Shown piece after piece: positions 8,239 through 15,580 of a stretch of 64,000 bases of DNA. The notes below the pieces were generated by a model. It did no database searches. It was not told the DNA's origin and saw nothing but the letters and a program-made list of their open reading frames with translations. The stretch lies in NCBI GenBank assembly GCA_942491105.1, contig CALNZX010000012.1, forward strand, positions 372,001 through 436,000, read 5' to 3'. Numbering within the stretch: position 1 is the first letter of the stretch; every line of letters begins with the position of its first letter. The position numbers were made by a program, and so were the translations under genes. The DNA comes from JBBEAM01 sp942491105. Lineage in GTDB: Bacteria; Pseudomonadota; Alphaproteobacteria; Kiloniellales; DSM-21159.

Positions 8239-9107
8239 AGTTCGCCGCCTTCCAATGGCAAGGCACGCGCCACCTTGGGATTGTTCGTGAGAGCAGCGGG
8301 CGCATCGCGCGCCTGCCGATGGAGCTCTCTCCGGGGCCGACCGAGGATGCCGGCGTTGCCGCGCTGATCGGCCGCGATATTCCCGAACCGGAAGAAAGCC
8401 TGGCGTTCTCGGAAGTCCGCCTGCTCGCGCCGATACCCCGGCCCCGGCGCAACATCTTCTGCGTCGGCAAGAACTACTACGCCCATGCCGAGGAGTTCGC
8501 CTCTTCCGGTTTCGACAGCTCCGCCGCACAGGGTGCGGTCCCCGCGGCACCCATCGTGTTTTCCAAGGTTCCGGACTGCGTGATCGGCCCCGGCGACACG
8601 GTGAAGATCGACAGCGCCGTCTCCACCGCCATCGACTACGAGGCCGAGCTGGCTGTGATCATTGGCAAGGCCGGTCGCAATATCGCCAAGGAAAACGCCC
8701 TGGAGCATGTCTGGGGCTACACCATCGTCAACGACGTGACCGCCCGCGACCTGCAGGGCCACCACAGCCAGTGGCTGATCGGCAAGTCGCAGGATTCCTT
8801 TTGCCCCATGGGGCCTTGGGCGGTGACCGCGGATGAAATTGACCTCGGCGACACCTCCGTCAAATGCTGGATCAACGACGAGCTGCGCCAGGAGTCCAAT
8901 ACCGGCCTGCTGATCTTCGATGTGCCGACGATCATCGCGGCGATCTCCAACGGCATCACCCTGAAGCCTGGCGACGTAATCGCGACCGGAACGCCGGCCG
9001 GTGTCGGGATCGGTTTCAAGCCGCCGAAGTACCTGGCTTCCGGTGACCGCATGCGGGTCGACATCGCCGGTATCGGCACGCTGGAAAACCCCGTGGAGGC
9101 AACCTGA
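8235..9107 (+). CDS. Fumarylacetoacetate hydrolase family protein
   Basis: A 290-residue member of the FAH family, which hydrolyses or decarboxylates C-C bonds in 1,3-diketones and 2-oxo acids such as acylpyruvates and 2-hydroxyhepta-2,4-diene-1,7-dioates. The motif set is intact: NIFCVGKNYYAHAEE, the divalent-metal acidic ligands in DYEAELAVIIGK and NDVTARDLQ, and GDVIATGTPAGVG. The ATG overlaps the upstream stop (ATGA). With the neighbouring alpha/beta hydrolase and amidohydrolase it suggests a catabolic route for a ring-cleavage-type intermediate imported by the upstream transporter. The exact substrate cannot be assigned. Confidence 0.9.
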   Translation: MKFAAFQWQGTRHLGIVRESSGRIARLPMELSPGPTEDAGVAALIGRDIPEPEESLAFSEVRLLAPIPRPRRNIFCVGKNYYAHAEEFASSGFDSSAAQGAVPAAPIVFSKVPDCVIGPGDTVKIDSAVSTAIDYEAELAVIIGKAGRNIAKENALEHVWGYTIVNDVTARDLQGHHSQWLIGKSQDSFCPMGPWAVTADEIDLGDTSVKCWINDELRQESNTGLLIFDVPTIIAAISNGITLKPGDVIATGTPAGVGIGFKPPKYLASGDRMRVDIAGIGTLENPVEAT

Positions 9108-9877
9108 TGGCCGATATCACCCTGGGCTCCCTGGTCGCGGAGGTGCATGGCAGCGGCACCCCGGTGGTCATGGTCCACGGCCTCGGCGGCAGCTCGAATA
9201 CCTTTCAGCCGCTGATGGAAACCCTGCGGAACTATCAGGTGATTCGCCCCGATCTGCCGGGCGCCGGGCGCTCGGCATTGAAGCCCGGCCTGCCTGGGCT
9301 GCCGGGGCTGGCCAGCGCGGTGCAGGACCTGCTGCGCGCGCAGCGCATCGCGCGCGCCCATTTCGTCGGCCATTCCATGGGAACCCTGATCTGCCAGTAC
9401 CTCGCGGCGCAGTCCCCGGAGCTGGTTGCCAGCCTCGCGCTCTATGGAGCGATCCTGGAACCGCCGCCGCCGGCGCGCGACGGCTTGAAGGACCGGGCGG
9501 CGGCTGCGCGCCGGGACGGCATGTCCGGGATCGCCGACGCGGTATCCCAGGCCAGCCTCGCCAAGACCGCCGATCCGGTCGCCCGCGCCTTCGTGCGCGA
9601 GAGCCTGCTGCGCCAGGCCCCGGCGGGCTATGCCGCGCACTGCGAGGCCCTGGCCGCGGCGAAGCCGGCGGAGCATGACCGGATCGCTTGTCCCACGCTG
9701 CTGATCGCCGGCGACCAGGATCCGGTCGCTCCGGTCGCCATGGCGCAAAGCCTGTGCGGCCGGATTCCCGGCGCCAAACTGGAGATCCTGGCCGGCGTTG
9801 GCCACTGGATGACAATGGAGGCGCCGGCCAAGTCGGCGTCGCTGCTGAGCGACCACCTGGGCGCGCAGCGGAATTAA
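9107..9877 (+). CDS. Alpha/beta hydrolase (3-oxoadipate enol-lactonase-like)
   Basis: A 256-residue soluble alpha/beta hydrolase. The nucleophile elbow GHSMGT, an acid in LLIAGDQDPVAP and a catalytic His in GVGHWMTMEAP complete the triad, and HGLGGSSNT supplies the oxyanion-hole segment. Length and motifs resemble 3-oxoadipate enol-lactonases and related C-C hydrolases. The ATG shares its first base with the last base of the upstream stop (TGATG), so translation is coupled to the FAH-family gene. The natural substrate is unknown. Confidence 0.88.
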   Translation: MADITLGSLVAEVHGSGTPVVMVHGLGGSSNTFQPLMETLRNYQVIRPDLPGAGRSALKPGLPGLPGLASAVQDLLRAQRIARAHFVGHSMGTLICQYLAAQSPELVASLALYGAILEPPPPARDGLKDRAAAARRDGMSGIADAVSQASLAKTADPVARAFVRESLLRQAPAGYAAHCEALAAAKPAEHDRIACPTLLIAGDQDPVAPVAMAQSLCGRIPGAKLEILAGVGHWMTMEAPAKSASLLSDHLGAQRN

Positions 9878-9903
9878 CCTGTTCCCAGAAAGGGAGGCGG
9901 AAG

Positions 9904-11250
9904 ATGGCGGATACGAAGTACGACTGGAGCGGCCGGCGCAATGGCGGCGAGCTGCGCAACGGGGACATCACCTTCACCAATGTGCGGATCCTGGACTCCA
10001 CCGGCGAGGCGCCCTACTTCGGCGAGCTTACGGTCTCGGGCAACCGCATCGCTTCGATCAGCCGCTCGGGCAACGGCTATGGCTGGAGCAGCGGCGTCGG
10101 TAACGGCGGCACCCGGATCGACGGCCGTGGCGCCACGCTGATGCCCGGCATGATCGACGCCCATCTGCATCTGAGCTGGAACAACGCTCCAGGTATCAAC
10201 CCGATCCAGATGATGCCGATCGAGGAGCACATGCTCTCCACGGTCGAGATGGCCAAGGTCATGATCGATGCCGGCTTCACCGCCGGGCGCGGCGCGGCGG
10301 CGGCCAAGCCTCGGCTCGACGTGGTCATTCGCGACGCCATCAACGCCGGGCGCTTTCCCGGCCCGCGCTATACCGCGGCCGGCCCGGAGATCACCACGGT
10401 GGGCGGACTGGGCGATGCCACGCCGCCGCATATCCCCCACGAGGGGCTGAACCTCGGCCTGGTCGTCTCCGGCCCCGAGGAAATCCGCCGCACGGTGCGC
10501 GAGCTGATCAAGATCGGCGTCGACACCATCAAGCTCAACCTCTCCGGCGAGGAGATCACCGGCATGGGCGCCGAGGAAACGCCGATGTCCGAGGAGGAGC
10601 TGGTCATGGCGGTGCGCGAGGCCCGCACCCGCAACAAGAAGCTGGCGGCTCACGCCCGCTCCTCGGATTCCGTCAAGCAGTGCATCCAGCACGGCATCGA
10701 GTACATCTACCACGCCTCCTTCTGCAACGAGGAGGTGCTCGACCTGCTGGAGGCCAACAAGGACAAGCACTTCGTCGCGCCGGGTATCGCCTGGCTGATC
10801 AACACCGCGCGCAACGCCGGCGACTACGGCGTCAAGCCGGGCTCGCCGATGGCGATCCGCTATGAGCGCGAGCTGGAGATCTGCGTCGAGACCATGAAAA
10901 AGATGCACAAGCGCGGCATCAAGGTGCTGATCGGTGGCGACTACGGTTTCGCCTGGACCCCCATGGGCAGCAACGCCAAGGACTTCGAGTACTTCGTCGA
11001 TTATCTCGGCTTCTCGCCCATGGACGCGATCCAGGCCGGCACCCGCTACGGCGGCGAGATCATGGAGATGGGCGACGAATTGGGGCTGCTGCGCGAGGGC
11101 TATCTCGCCGACATGATCCTGGTCGACGGCGATCCCCTCGCCGATATCCGGGTGCTGCAGGATCAAACCAAGCTGCTGGCGATCATGAAGGACGGCAAGT
11201 TCCACAAGCCGCCGCAGAACCTGCCCGCCGACATGCGGGTGGCGGTCTAG
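9904..11250 (+). CDS. Amidohydrolase family protein (metal-dependent hydrolase)
   Basis: A 448-residue TIM-barrel metal hydrolase. The metal-binding HxH in MPGMIDAHLHLSWN, a candidate bridging Lys in TIKLNLSGE, His residues in LAAHARSSD and YIYHASFCN and an Asp in GGDYGFAW are present in the expected order, followed by a C-terminal beta-sandwich segment (ADMILVDGDPLADIRVL). The ATG at 9904 was preferred over longer frames because a Shine-Dalgarno (AAAGGGAGG) sits just upstream. It ends the 11-kb plus-strand operon. Its last four bases overlap the stop of the convergent gene. Substrates in this family include amides, imides and prolidase-type dipeptides. Confidence 0.9.
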   Translation: MADTKYDWSGRRNGGELRNGDITFTNVRILDSTGEAPYFGELTVSGNRIASISRSGNGYGWSSGVGNGGTRIDGRGATLMPGMIDAHLHLSWNNAPGINPIQMMPIEEHMLSTVEMAKVMIDAGFTAGRGAAAAKPRLDVVIRDAINAGRFPGPRYTAAGPEITTVGGLGDATPPHIPHEGLNLGLVVSGPEEIRRTVRELIKIGVDTIKLNLSGEEITGMGAEETPMSEEELVMAVREARTRNKKLAAHARSSDSVKQCIQHGIEYIYHASFCNEEVLDLLEANKDKHFVAPGIAWLINTARNAGDYGVKPGSPMAIRYERELEICVETMKKMHKRGIKVLIGGDYGFAWTPMGSNAKDFEYFVDYLGFSPMDAIQAGTRYGGEIMEMGDELGLLREGYLADMILVDGDPLADIRVLQDQTKLLAIMKDGKFHKPPQNLPADMRVAV

Positions 11251-11567
11251 GCGCTCTCCGGCGGCGGCAAGGCTTCCAGGGCGGCGCGGGCCTCGGCCTC
11301 GCTGCCCTGGAGCACGGCGTTCCAGAATCCCGGATCGAGCCGTTCCGGATCGTAGCGAATCTCGACACAGCGCCGCAGCAGGAAGAGCTCCACCCCGCTT
11401 ACGCCGGGGATCGACAGCAACCGCTGCTTGCCGGCGCTGGAAGCCAGCTCCGGCGCTGCCGTCACGATACCGAAGTCGAAGCCAAGCTCGGCGACGCCAT
11501 TCTCGTTCGCGCGCAGTTCCAGATGCCCGCGCAGGCTCAGCAGCTTTTCCAGATGGCTGTCGCTCAT
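11247..11567 (-). CDS. Small HMA-like (ferredoxin-fold) protein, last gene of the PKS operon
   Basis: A 106-residue protein without signal peptide or membrane span. The centre (GKQRLLSIPGVSGVELFLLRRCVEIRYDP) has the beta-alpha-beta pattern of HMA_2-type domains but no CxxC metal motif; a single Cys is present. The start codon overlaps the sulfotransferase stop (ATGA), so it is translationally coupled to the operon. Function is unknown; an accessory or regulatory role in the polyketide pathway is only suggested by position. The 3' end overlaps the convergent amidohydrolase by four bases. Confidence 0.7.
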   Translation of the reverse strand: MSDSHLEKLLSLRGHLELRANENGVAELGFDFGIVTAAPELASSAGKQRLLSIPGVSGVELFLLRRCVEIRYDPERLDPGFWNAVLQGSEAEARAALEALPPPESA

Positions 11568-12670
11568 GCCCCGTGCCCATAGCGGCGGCAGGCTTCCGGC
11601 CAGTGTGAGATCAGGGCTGCCCGGGCCGCCTCTGGCAGATCGTAGTCCCGGGGCCGATAGGCGCTCTTCTCCTCGGCCGCCTGCTGGAAGATATCGCGCA
11701 CGGCCTCGAAATCGCCGAGATCGAGCGCCGCGTAGGTCTCTTGCAACTGCGCGACGGGGTCGCGCACCAGATCCTCGTAGCTCAGTTCGTGGAGCTGCCC
11801 TTGCGGAATGGCCTCACTGTCCCTTTGGTAGCTGGCGAAGATTTTCTCGCCATTGGCAACCACCAGCCGCTCCAGTTCATCGTGACGCGGCCGCTGCAGG
11901 GCCAGGAAAGGATAGAGCGCTTCGACCAGCCGGAGCGTCGAGGGGTAAACCGAGAAGGGGTCGCGGTGAATGTAGAGAAAGCGGGCATCGGGGAATATTT
12001 CCAGAATCGCCGGGATACGCGCCGTGTGGATCGGCGACTTGAGCACCAGCCGCTTGTCCGGCGCACGCAGCATGACCCGCTGCAGAAAGCGCTTGAGCGT
12101 CTTCTGCCAGGCCAGCCGGCGGCCGCGCGGCAGCGCCCGCAGGTCGAACAGCGCGCCGTCGCCGGGAAGATTGTTGGGAAAGGCCAGCATCGCCAGCAAG
12201 GACGGGTGACCGAGCAGCGCCAGCGCGAAGTCGTCCTCCTGCGGCAGCTCGGTGGAGAGTTGCATGGAGTCCATCGGCCGCTCATCGGGCAACATGCGTC
12301 CCAGCACCTTGCGGCCCTGCTCGGCCGTCAGCAGAAAGTGACAGGGGCAGAAGCAATCGTAGGTCGCCGGGAAGCCGTGGCGCGGATCGCGCGTCAGATA
12401 TTCGTGCAACAGCGTGGTGCCGCTACGCCAATGACCGATGATGAAGAGCGGCGCCGTGATCTCCATCCTGGCCGCGCGGCGCCCATACAGCAGCCGCTCA
12501 ACCAGCCCTAACGCGGAGTTGTGCAGCGCCATCGCGGTAATCAATGCCGCGCGCGGCCAGTAGGAAAACCCGATGGCAAAGCGGTTGCGCGCTAGCAGTC
12601 TCAGCCAGCCGCCGAAGGAGGCGCCCCACCACAGACACAGCCGTTCACTGGCTTGCTTTTGCCGTGCCAA
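11564..12670 (-). CDS. Sulfotransferase (PAPS-dependent)
   Basis: A 368-residue cytosolic sulfotransferase of the Sulfotransfer_3 type, transferring sulfate from PAPS to an acceptor hydroxyl. The 5'-phosphosulfate loop is PLFIIGHWRSGTTLLHEYL and the 3'-phosphate site is FLYIHRDPFSVYPST, with the expected Arg and Ser. The frame opens at TTG 12670, preceded by GCGGGG; no good ATG lies nearby, so TTG is probably real. It sits 36 bases behind the outer-membrane protein gene and overlaps the small HMA-like gene. In context the acceptor is probably the polyketide or lipid made by the operon, which is inference. Some members of this family act on carbohydrates or proteins instead. Confidence 0.88.
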   Translation of the reverse strand: MARQKQASERLCLWWGASFGGWLRLLARNRFAIGFSYWPRAALITAMALHNSALGLVERLLYGRRAARMEITAPLFIIGHWRSGTTLLHEYLTRDPRHGFPATYDCFCPCHFLLTAEQGRKVLGRMLPDERPMDSMQLSTELPQEDDFALALLGHPSLLAMLAFPNNLPGDGALFDLRALPRGRRLAWQKTLKRFLQRVMLRAPDKRLVLKSPIHTARIPAILEIFPDARFLYIHRDPFSVYPSTLRLVEALYPFLALQRPRHDELERLVVANGEKIFASYQRDSEAIPQGQLHELSYEDLVRDPVAQLQETYAALDLGDFEAVRDIFQQAAEEKSAYRPRDYDLPEAARAALISHWPEACRRYGHGA

Positions 12671-12706
12671 GACCCCGCTTTACATCCCCTCTGCCCGCCA
12701 GACGGC

Positions 12707-14065
12707 CTAGAAGGACCAGGTCATCTTGACATTGACAAAGTCGTCGTTGGAAATCGTGCTCAGGAGGCTCTTCGGCTTATCGTTGAGGAAGAACCTGCCT
12801 TCCAAGCCGAGCGTCAGGTTATCGACCACGCGCGTCGACGCCTCTATGGAGGCGGCGATTTCCTGATTGTCCAGATCGACCAGGGCGCCACCGAGAATGT
12901 TGGTGGTACCGATGTCGTTGAGGGCGATCCGCGAGCCGATGAAGATATCGTTGTCGAAGATCGTCGGCGGCACGTCGATCCGGTCGGAATCGCGGCTATC
13001 GAAGTTGTACTCGCCCAGGATGCCGACATCGACGCCGCTCTCGCCGACATCGAAGAAGGTGTACTCGGCACCACCGACGGCCGCGAAGATCGCACCGCCG
13101 TCATGCCCGAAGCGCACCAGGCTCTCCAGCTTGAACAGCCAGTCGCCCTGCGCCGCCTGCATATCGAGCCCGAACTGATCGATCTTGTCGTAGCGCGGCG
13201 CCAGCACCAGCTCGCCGACATTGTCGAGCAGACCATCGTCGCAATCGATCACCTCGCAGACGCCTTCCTGCAAGTCCTGCAGGTCGCTACGGCTGTTCTG
13301 ATTCGACAGGAAGCCGTTGGCGATGTTCTCGAGGATCGAGAAGCGGGAATTGAATCGCGGCGCCAGCCAGGGCTCCCGGCTGATGCCGTGGAAATAGGAC
13401 AAGCCGATATCCGCTGGACCGAAGCTGTTCTCGTAGCGCAGCGCGAAGTCGACGCTGGCTTCATCCCAGCTGCCTTCGATTTCGCTGCGGCTTTCGTCGA
13501 CCGGCAGAGGCCCGCGCAGCCGCGAGTCGCCATCGACAAAGGTGCGCTCGCGGAAGCCGGGCAGCACATAGAAGCCGAAGCGGCCAAAATCGCTATCGAT
13601 ATTCAAGTTGATCATCGGCTCGCCGAGGAAGTCCTCGCCGTCGATATCCTCGACCCCATCGACCTGGTTGATGATGTTGACCAGATGCCGGGACTCGGTA
13701 ACGCCCCAGAACACCCGGTTGATACCGATCACGGTGTCCCAGCCGTCGCCTTCGTGCAGCCAGTAGGCTTCACGGATGTCGGCATGGGTACGGTTGTCGT
13801 CCTGCGGATCGACACGGCCGAAACCGACGAAGGTCAAGCGGTCCTCGCCGTTTTCAAAGCGGTAATCGAGCTCGGGCTCGATCGCGACCGACGGCTGAAA
13901 AAAGATGTCGTCCTGCGTCCGGAAGCGCGGCTCTTCGAGATAAAACCGATTTTCAGCGGTGATCGAGAAGCCCCAATCGAATTCGCCCGCCCAGGCGCTA
14001 CCGGCCGAGGCGCTCAGCAGCAATGCCGCGCCCAAAGCCGCCATCGAACAGCTATTCTGTTTCAT
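12707..14065 (-). CDS. Outer-membrane protein (DUF1302-like beta-barrel) of an MMPL export system
   Basis: A 452-residue exported protein. The start at 14065 gives a good signal peptide (MKQNSCSMAALGAALLLSAS, cleavage after AWA) and a GGGGGAAG Shine-Dalgarno; longer starts would run into the upstream gene. The mature part is rich in alternating polar/aromatic strands and ends in KMTWSF with a terminal Phe, as in beta-barrel outer-membrane proteins. DUF1302-like proteins are repeatedly found with RND/MMPL permeases and LolA-like periplasmic proteins, as here. It is probably the outer-membrane acceptor or exit channel for the exported lipid. Confidence 0.75.
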   Translation of the reverse strand: MKQNSCSMAALGAALLLSASAGSAWAGEFDWGFSITAENRFYLEEPRFRTQDDIFFQPSVAIEPELDYRFENGEDRLTFVGFGRVDPQDDNRTHADIREAYWLHEGDGWDTVIGINRVFWGVTESRHLVNIINQVDGVEDIDGEDFLGEPMINLNIDSDFGRFGFYVLPGFRERTFVDGDSRLRGPLPVDESRSEIEGSWDEASVDFALRYENSFGPADIGLSYFHGISREPWLAPRFNSRFSILENIANGFLSNQNSRSDLQDLQEGVCEVIDCDDGLLDNVGELVLAPRYDKIDQFGLDMQAAQGDWLFKLESLVRFGHDGGAIFAAVGGAEYTFFDVGESGVDVGILGEYNFDSRDSDRIDVPPTIFDNDIFIGSRIALNDIGTTNILGGALVDLDNQEIAASIEASTRVVDNLTLGLEGRFFLNDKPKSLLSTISNDDFVNVKMTWSF

Positions 14066-14099
14066 AGACTTCCCCCGCGTATTCGGCTCGGGCCCAGAA

Positions 14100-14753
14100 T
14101 TACCCGCAGCGCTCAAGATTTCCGGCAATGCCGGGTTTCAACTCCCGCAGCCTCGGCTCAACTCGCCCAAGCCGCGCTGGATAGGCGATGGCACCGGCGT
14201 AGTCGTTCCCTAAGGAAAGCCCCGCAATCCGCCAGGTTTGACCGCCTCGTCGTATCTCTTCCGCAACGCATTGCCTGAAGGCGGCTTCTTCGAACTGCCC
14301 CCGGCTGCCAGCGAAACCCTCGCCGGTCGCCTTTAACAGCGCCTCCAGGTTAACCCAGCCGCTGAAGAACGCCCTGTTCCTCGCGACCGTTGAAAGTCTT
14401 TTTAGCAAAATCGAAGCTTCCTCACCAAACAATTCACGCGCCAGGGCATTGAAATCCTTAACAGGCCGAAGCCTTTCGTGGTCGACGCCCAGGGCACTGC
14501 CACGGCAGAGCGCCAGCAGCGAAAAGTCTCCGCTATGGGACAGGCTCATCTGCCAGCCCCCCGGATTGGAAATCACCGGTTTGCCATCCGCGGTGCGGCG
14601 GATGCGCAGGGCCGCCGGCGCGCAGCCCAGGGTCTCGGCAATCGCCGCGCGGGCCCGAGGCCAAACCCAGCGCGAGCGGGCTTTGCGCGCGGCCGCGCAG
14701 TGCGGCGGAACGGGGATGCGCCAGATCTCGATCCCTGACATCCCCTCCCCCAT
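14100..14753 (-). CDS. 4'-phosphopantetheinyl transferase (Sfp-type)
   Basis: A 217-residue enzyme that would load phosphopantetheine onto the polyketide synthase ACP. The SLSHSGDFSLLAL motif and metal site LGVDHER (GxDxE) are present. The third motif reads FFSGWVNLEALLKATGEGF, where the usual WxxKEA lysine is Leu (residue 136, codon 14346-14348). Starts are possible at 14753 or 14741; the second has a purine-rich GGGGGAGGGG directly before it. The gene lies three bases after the LolA-like gene, inside the PKS operon, so it is very likely the dedicated activator, unless the Lys-to-Leu change has reduced activity. Confidence 0.85.
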   Translation of the reverse strand: MGEGMSGIEIWRIPVPPHCAAARKARSRWVWPRARAAIAETLGCAPAALRIRRTADGKPVISNPGGWQMSLSHSGDFSLLALCRGSALGVDHERLRPVKDFNALARELFGEEASILLKRLSTVARNRAFFSGWVNLEALLKATGEGFAGSRGQFEEAAFRQCVAEEIRRGGQTWRIAGLSLGNDYAGAIAYPARLGRVEPRLRELKPGIAGNLERCG

Positions 14754-14755
14754 TT

Positions 14756-15580
14756 TTACGGACGCACCCGCTCAAGCGCGCGCGTCGTGAAGTCGTTCTC
14801 GTCGAGAGCGACCCCAAACTCGAAGCCCGACCAGTTCAGCGTGGTGCTCTTGCCGTTCTGATGATTGTCCATCTCCATGCGCCCGGCCCGCCAGAAACGC
14901 TCCTCGTGCAGGGTAAAGCCGCTCAGACTGAGAGTCTTCAGATTCTGGTTCTTGCGGTCGTAGTACTCCGTCTGCCAGAGGCGGTATTCGTCCTGCCCGA
15001 TCCAATTGATGATGCGTGAATAGCCGGAATCACTGTCGTGGGGCACCCGCTCGACCACCCAGCAGCGGAGCTCCGGCATGGCGGGGCAGGCCTCGTCGCG
15101 CAGCCAGGTGTAGCTATAGTTGTCGAGCACCGGCGTGCGCATATCCTCGAAGGAAAATTCACTGCCGACAAACGAGCCGGACTGGTTGCTCGCGGTGATG
15201 CGCTTGACCCGCTTCAGGGCCGGCAGGAAGATCCATTGGTCGTCGTCGCGGGTCGTCTGACTGTGGGTCAGCAAGCCGGTACCGGCGATATCCGGGGGAA
15301 ACTCGAAGATCAGCAGGCTTTTACCCTGGTCGGAGTGCGCCCCCTCCAGGGCCAGGGAGCGGAAACGCCGGGTGCTCTCACCGCCCGAACGGTCGCGCAG
15401 GATCATCTCCCCCGCGGAACGGGTCGATCCGAAACCGTCGCCGCGATCGCGCGCCTCCTCGGCGATGCGCCGCCCCTTTTCCTGGGGCGTTTCGTCCTGG
15501 GCGGAGCCGGGAGCGGTCCAGGAAAGCGTGCAAGCGCCGAGCAACAGGGCAAGCAGGGCGGCGTTTCGTAACCAGGTCAT
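14756..15580 (-). CDS. Outer membrane lipoprotein-sorting (LolA-like) periplasmic protein
   Basis: A 274-residue exported protein. The N-terminus is hydrophobic and could be a signal peptidase I substrate (after GSAQ) or a lipoprotein (LLGAC at about 13-17). The mature region shows the LolA_like fold: GEMILRDRSGGESTRRFRS, QWIFLPALKRVKRI and a late NQNLKTLSLSGF. This subgroup pairs with MMPL/RND permeases and is thought to carry lipid across the periplasm. It overlaps the exporter gene by four bases, so the two are coupled. Together with the outer-membrane protein at 12707 it forms a plausible inner-membrane, periplasm and outer-membrane route. Confidence 0.85.
   Translation of the reverse strand: MTWLRNAALLALLLGACTLSWTAPGSAQDETPQEKGRRIAEEARDRGDGFGSTRSAGEMILRDRSGGESTRRFRSLALEGAHSDQGKSLLIFEFPPDIAGTGLLTHSQTTRDDDQWIFLPALKRVKRITASNQSGSFVGSEFSFEDMRTPVLDNYSYTWLRDEACPAMPELRCWVVERVPHDSDSGYSRIINWIGQDEYRLWQTEYYDRKNQNLKTLSLSGFTLHEERFWRAGRMEMDNHQNGKSTTLNWSGFEFGVALDENDFTTRALERVRP

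Noticed and set aside
12653..14278. 541-codon plus-strand frame opposite the outer-membrane protein gene
   Set aside because: The minus-strand gene has a signal peptide, ribosome-binding site and operon context; the plus frame has none.
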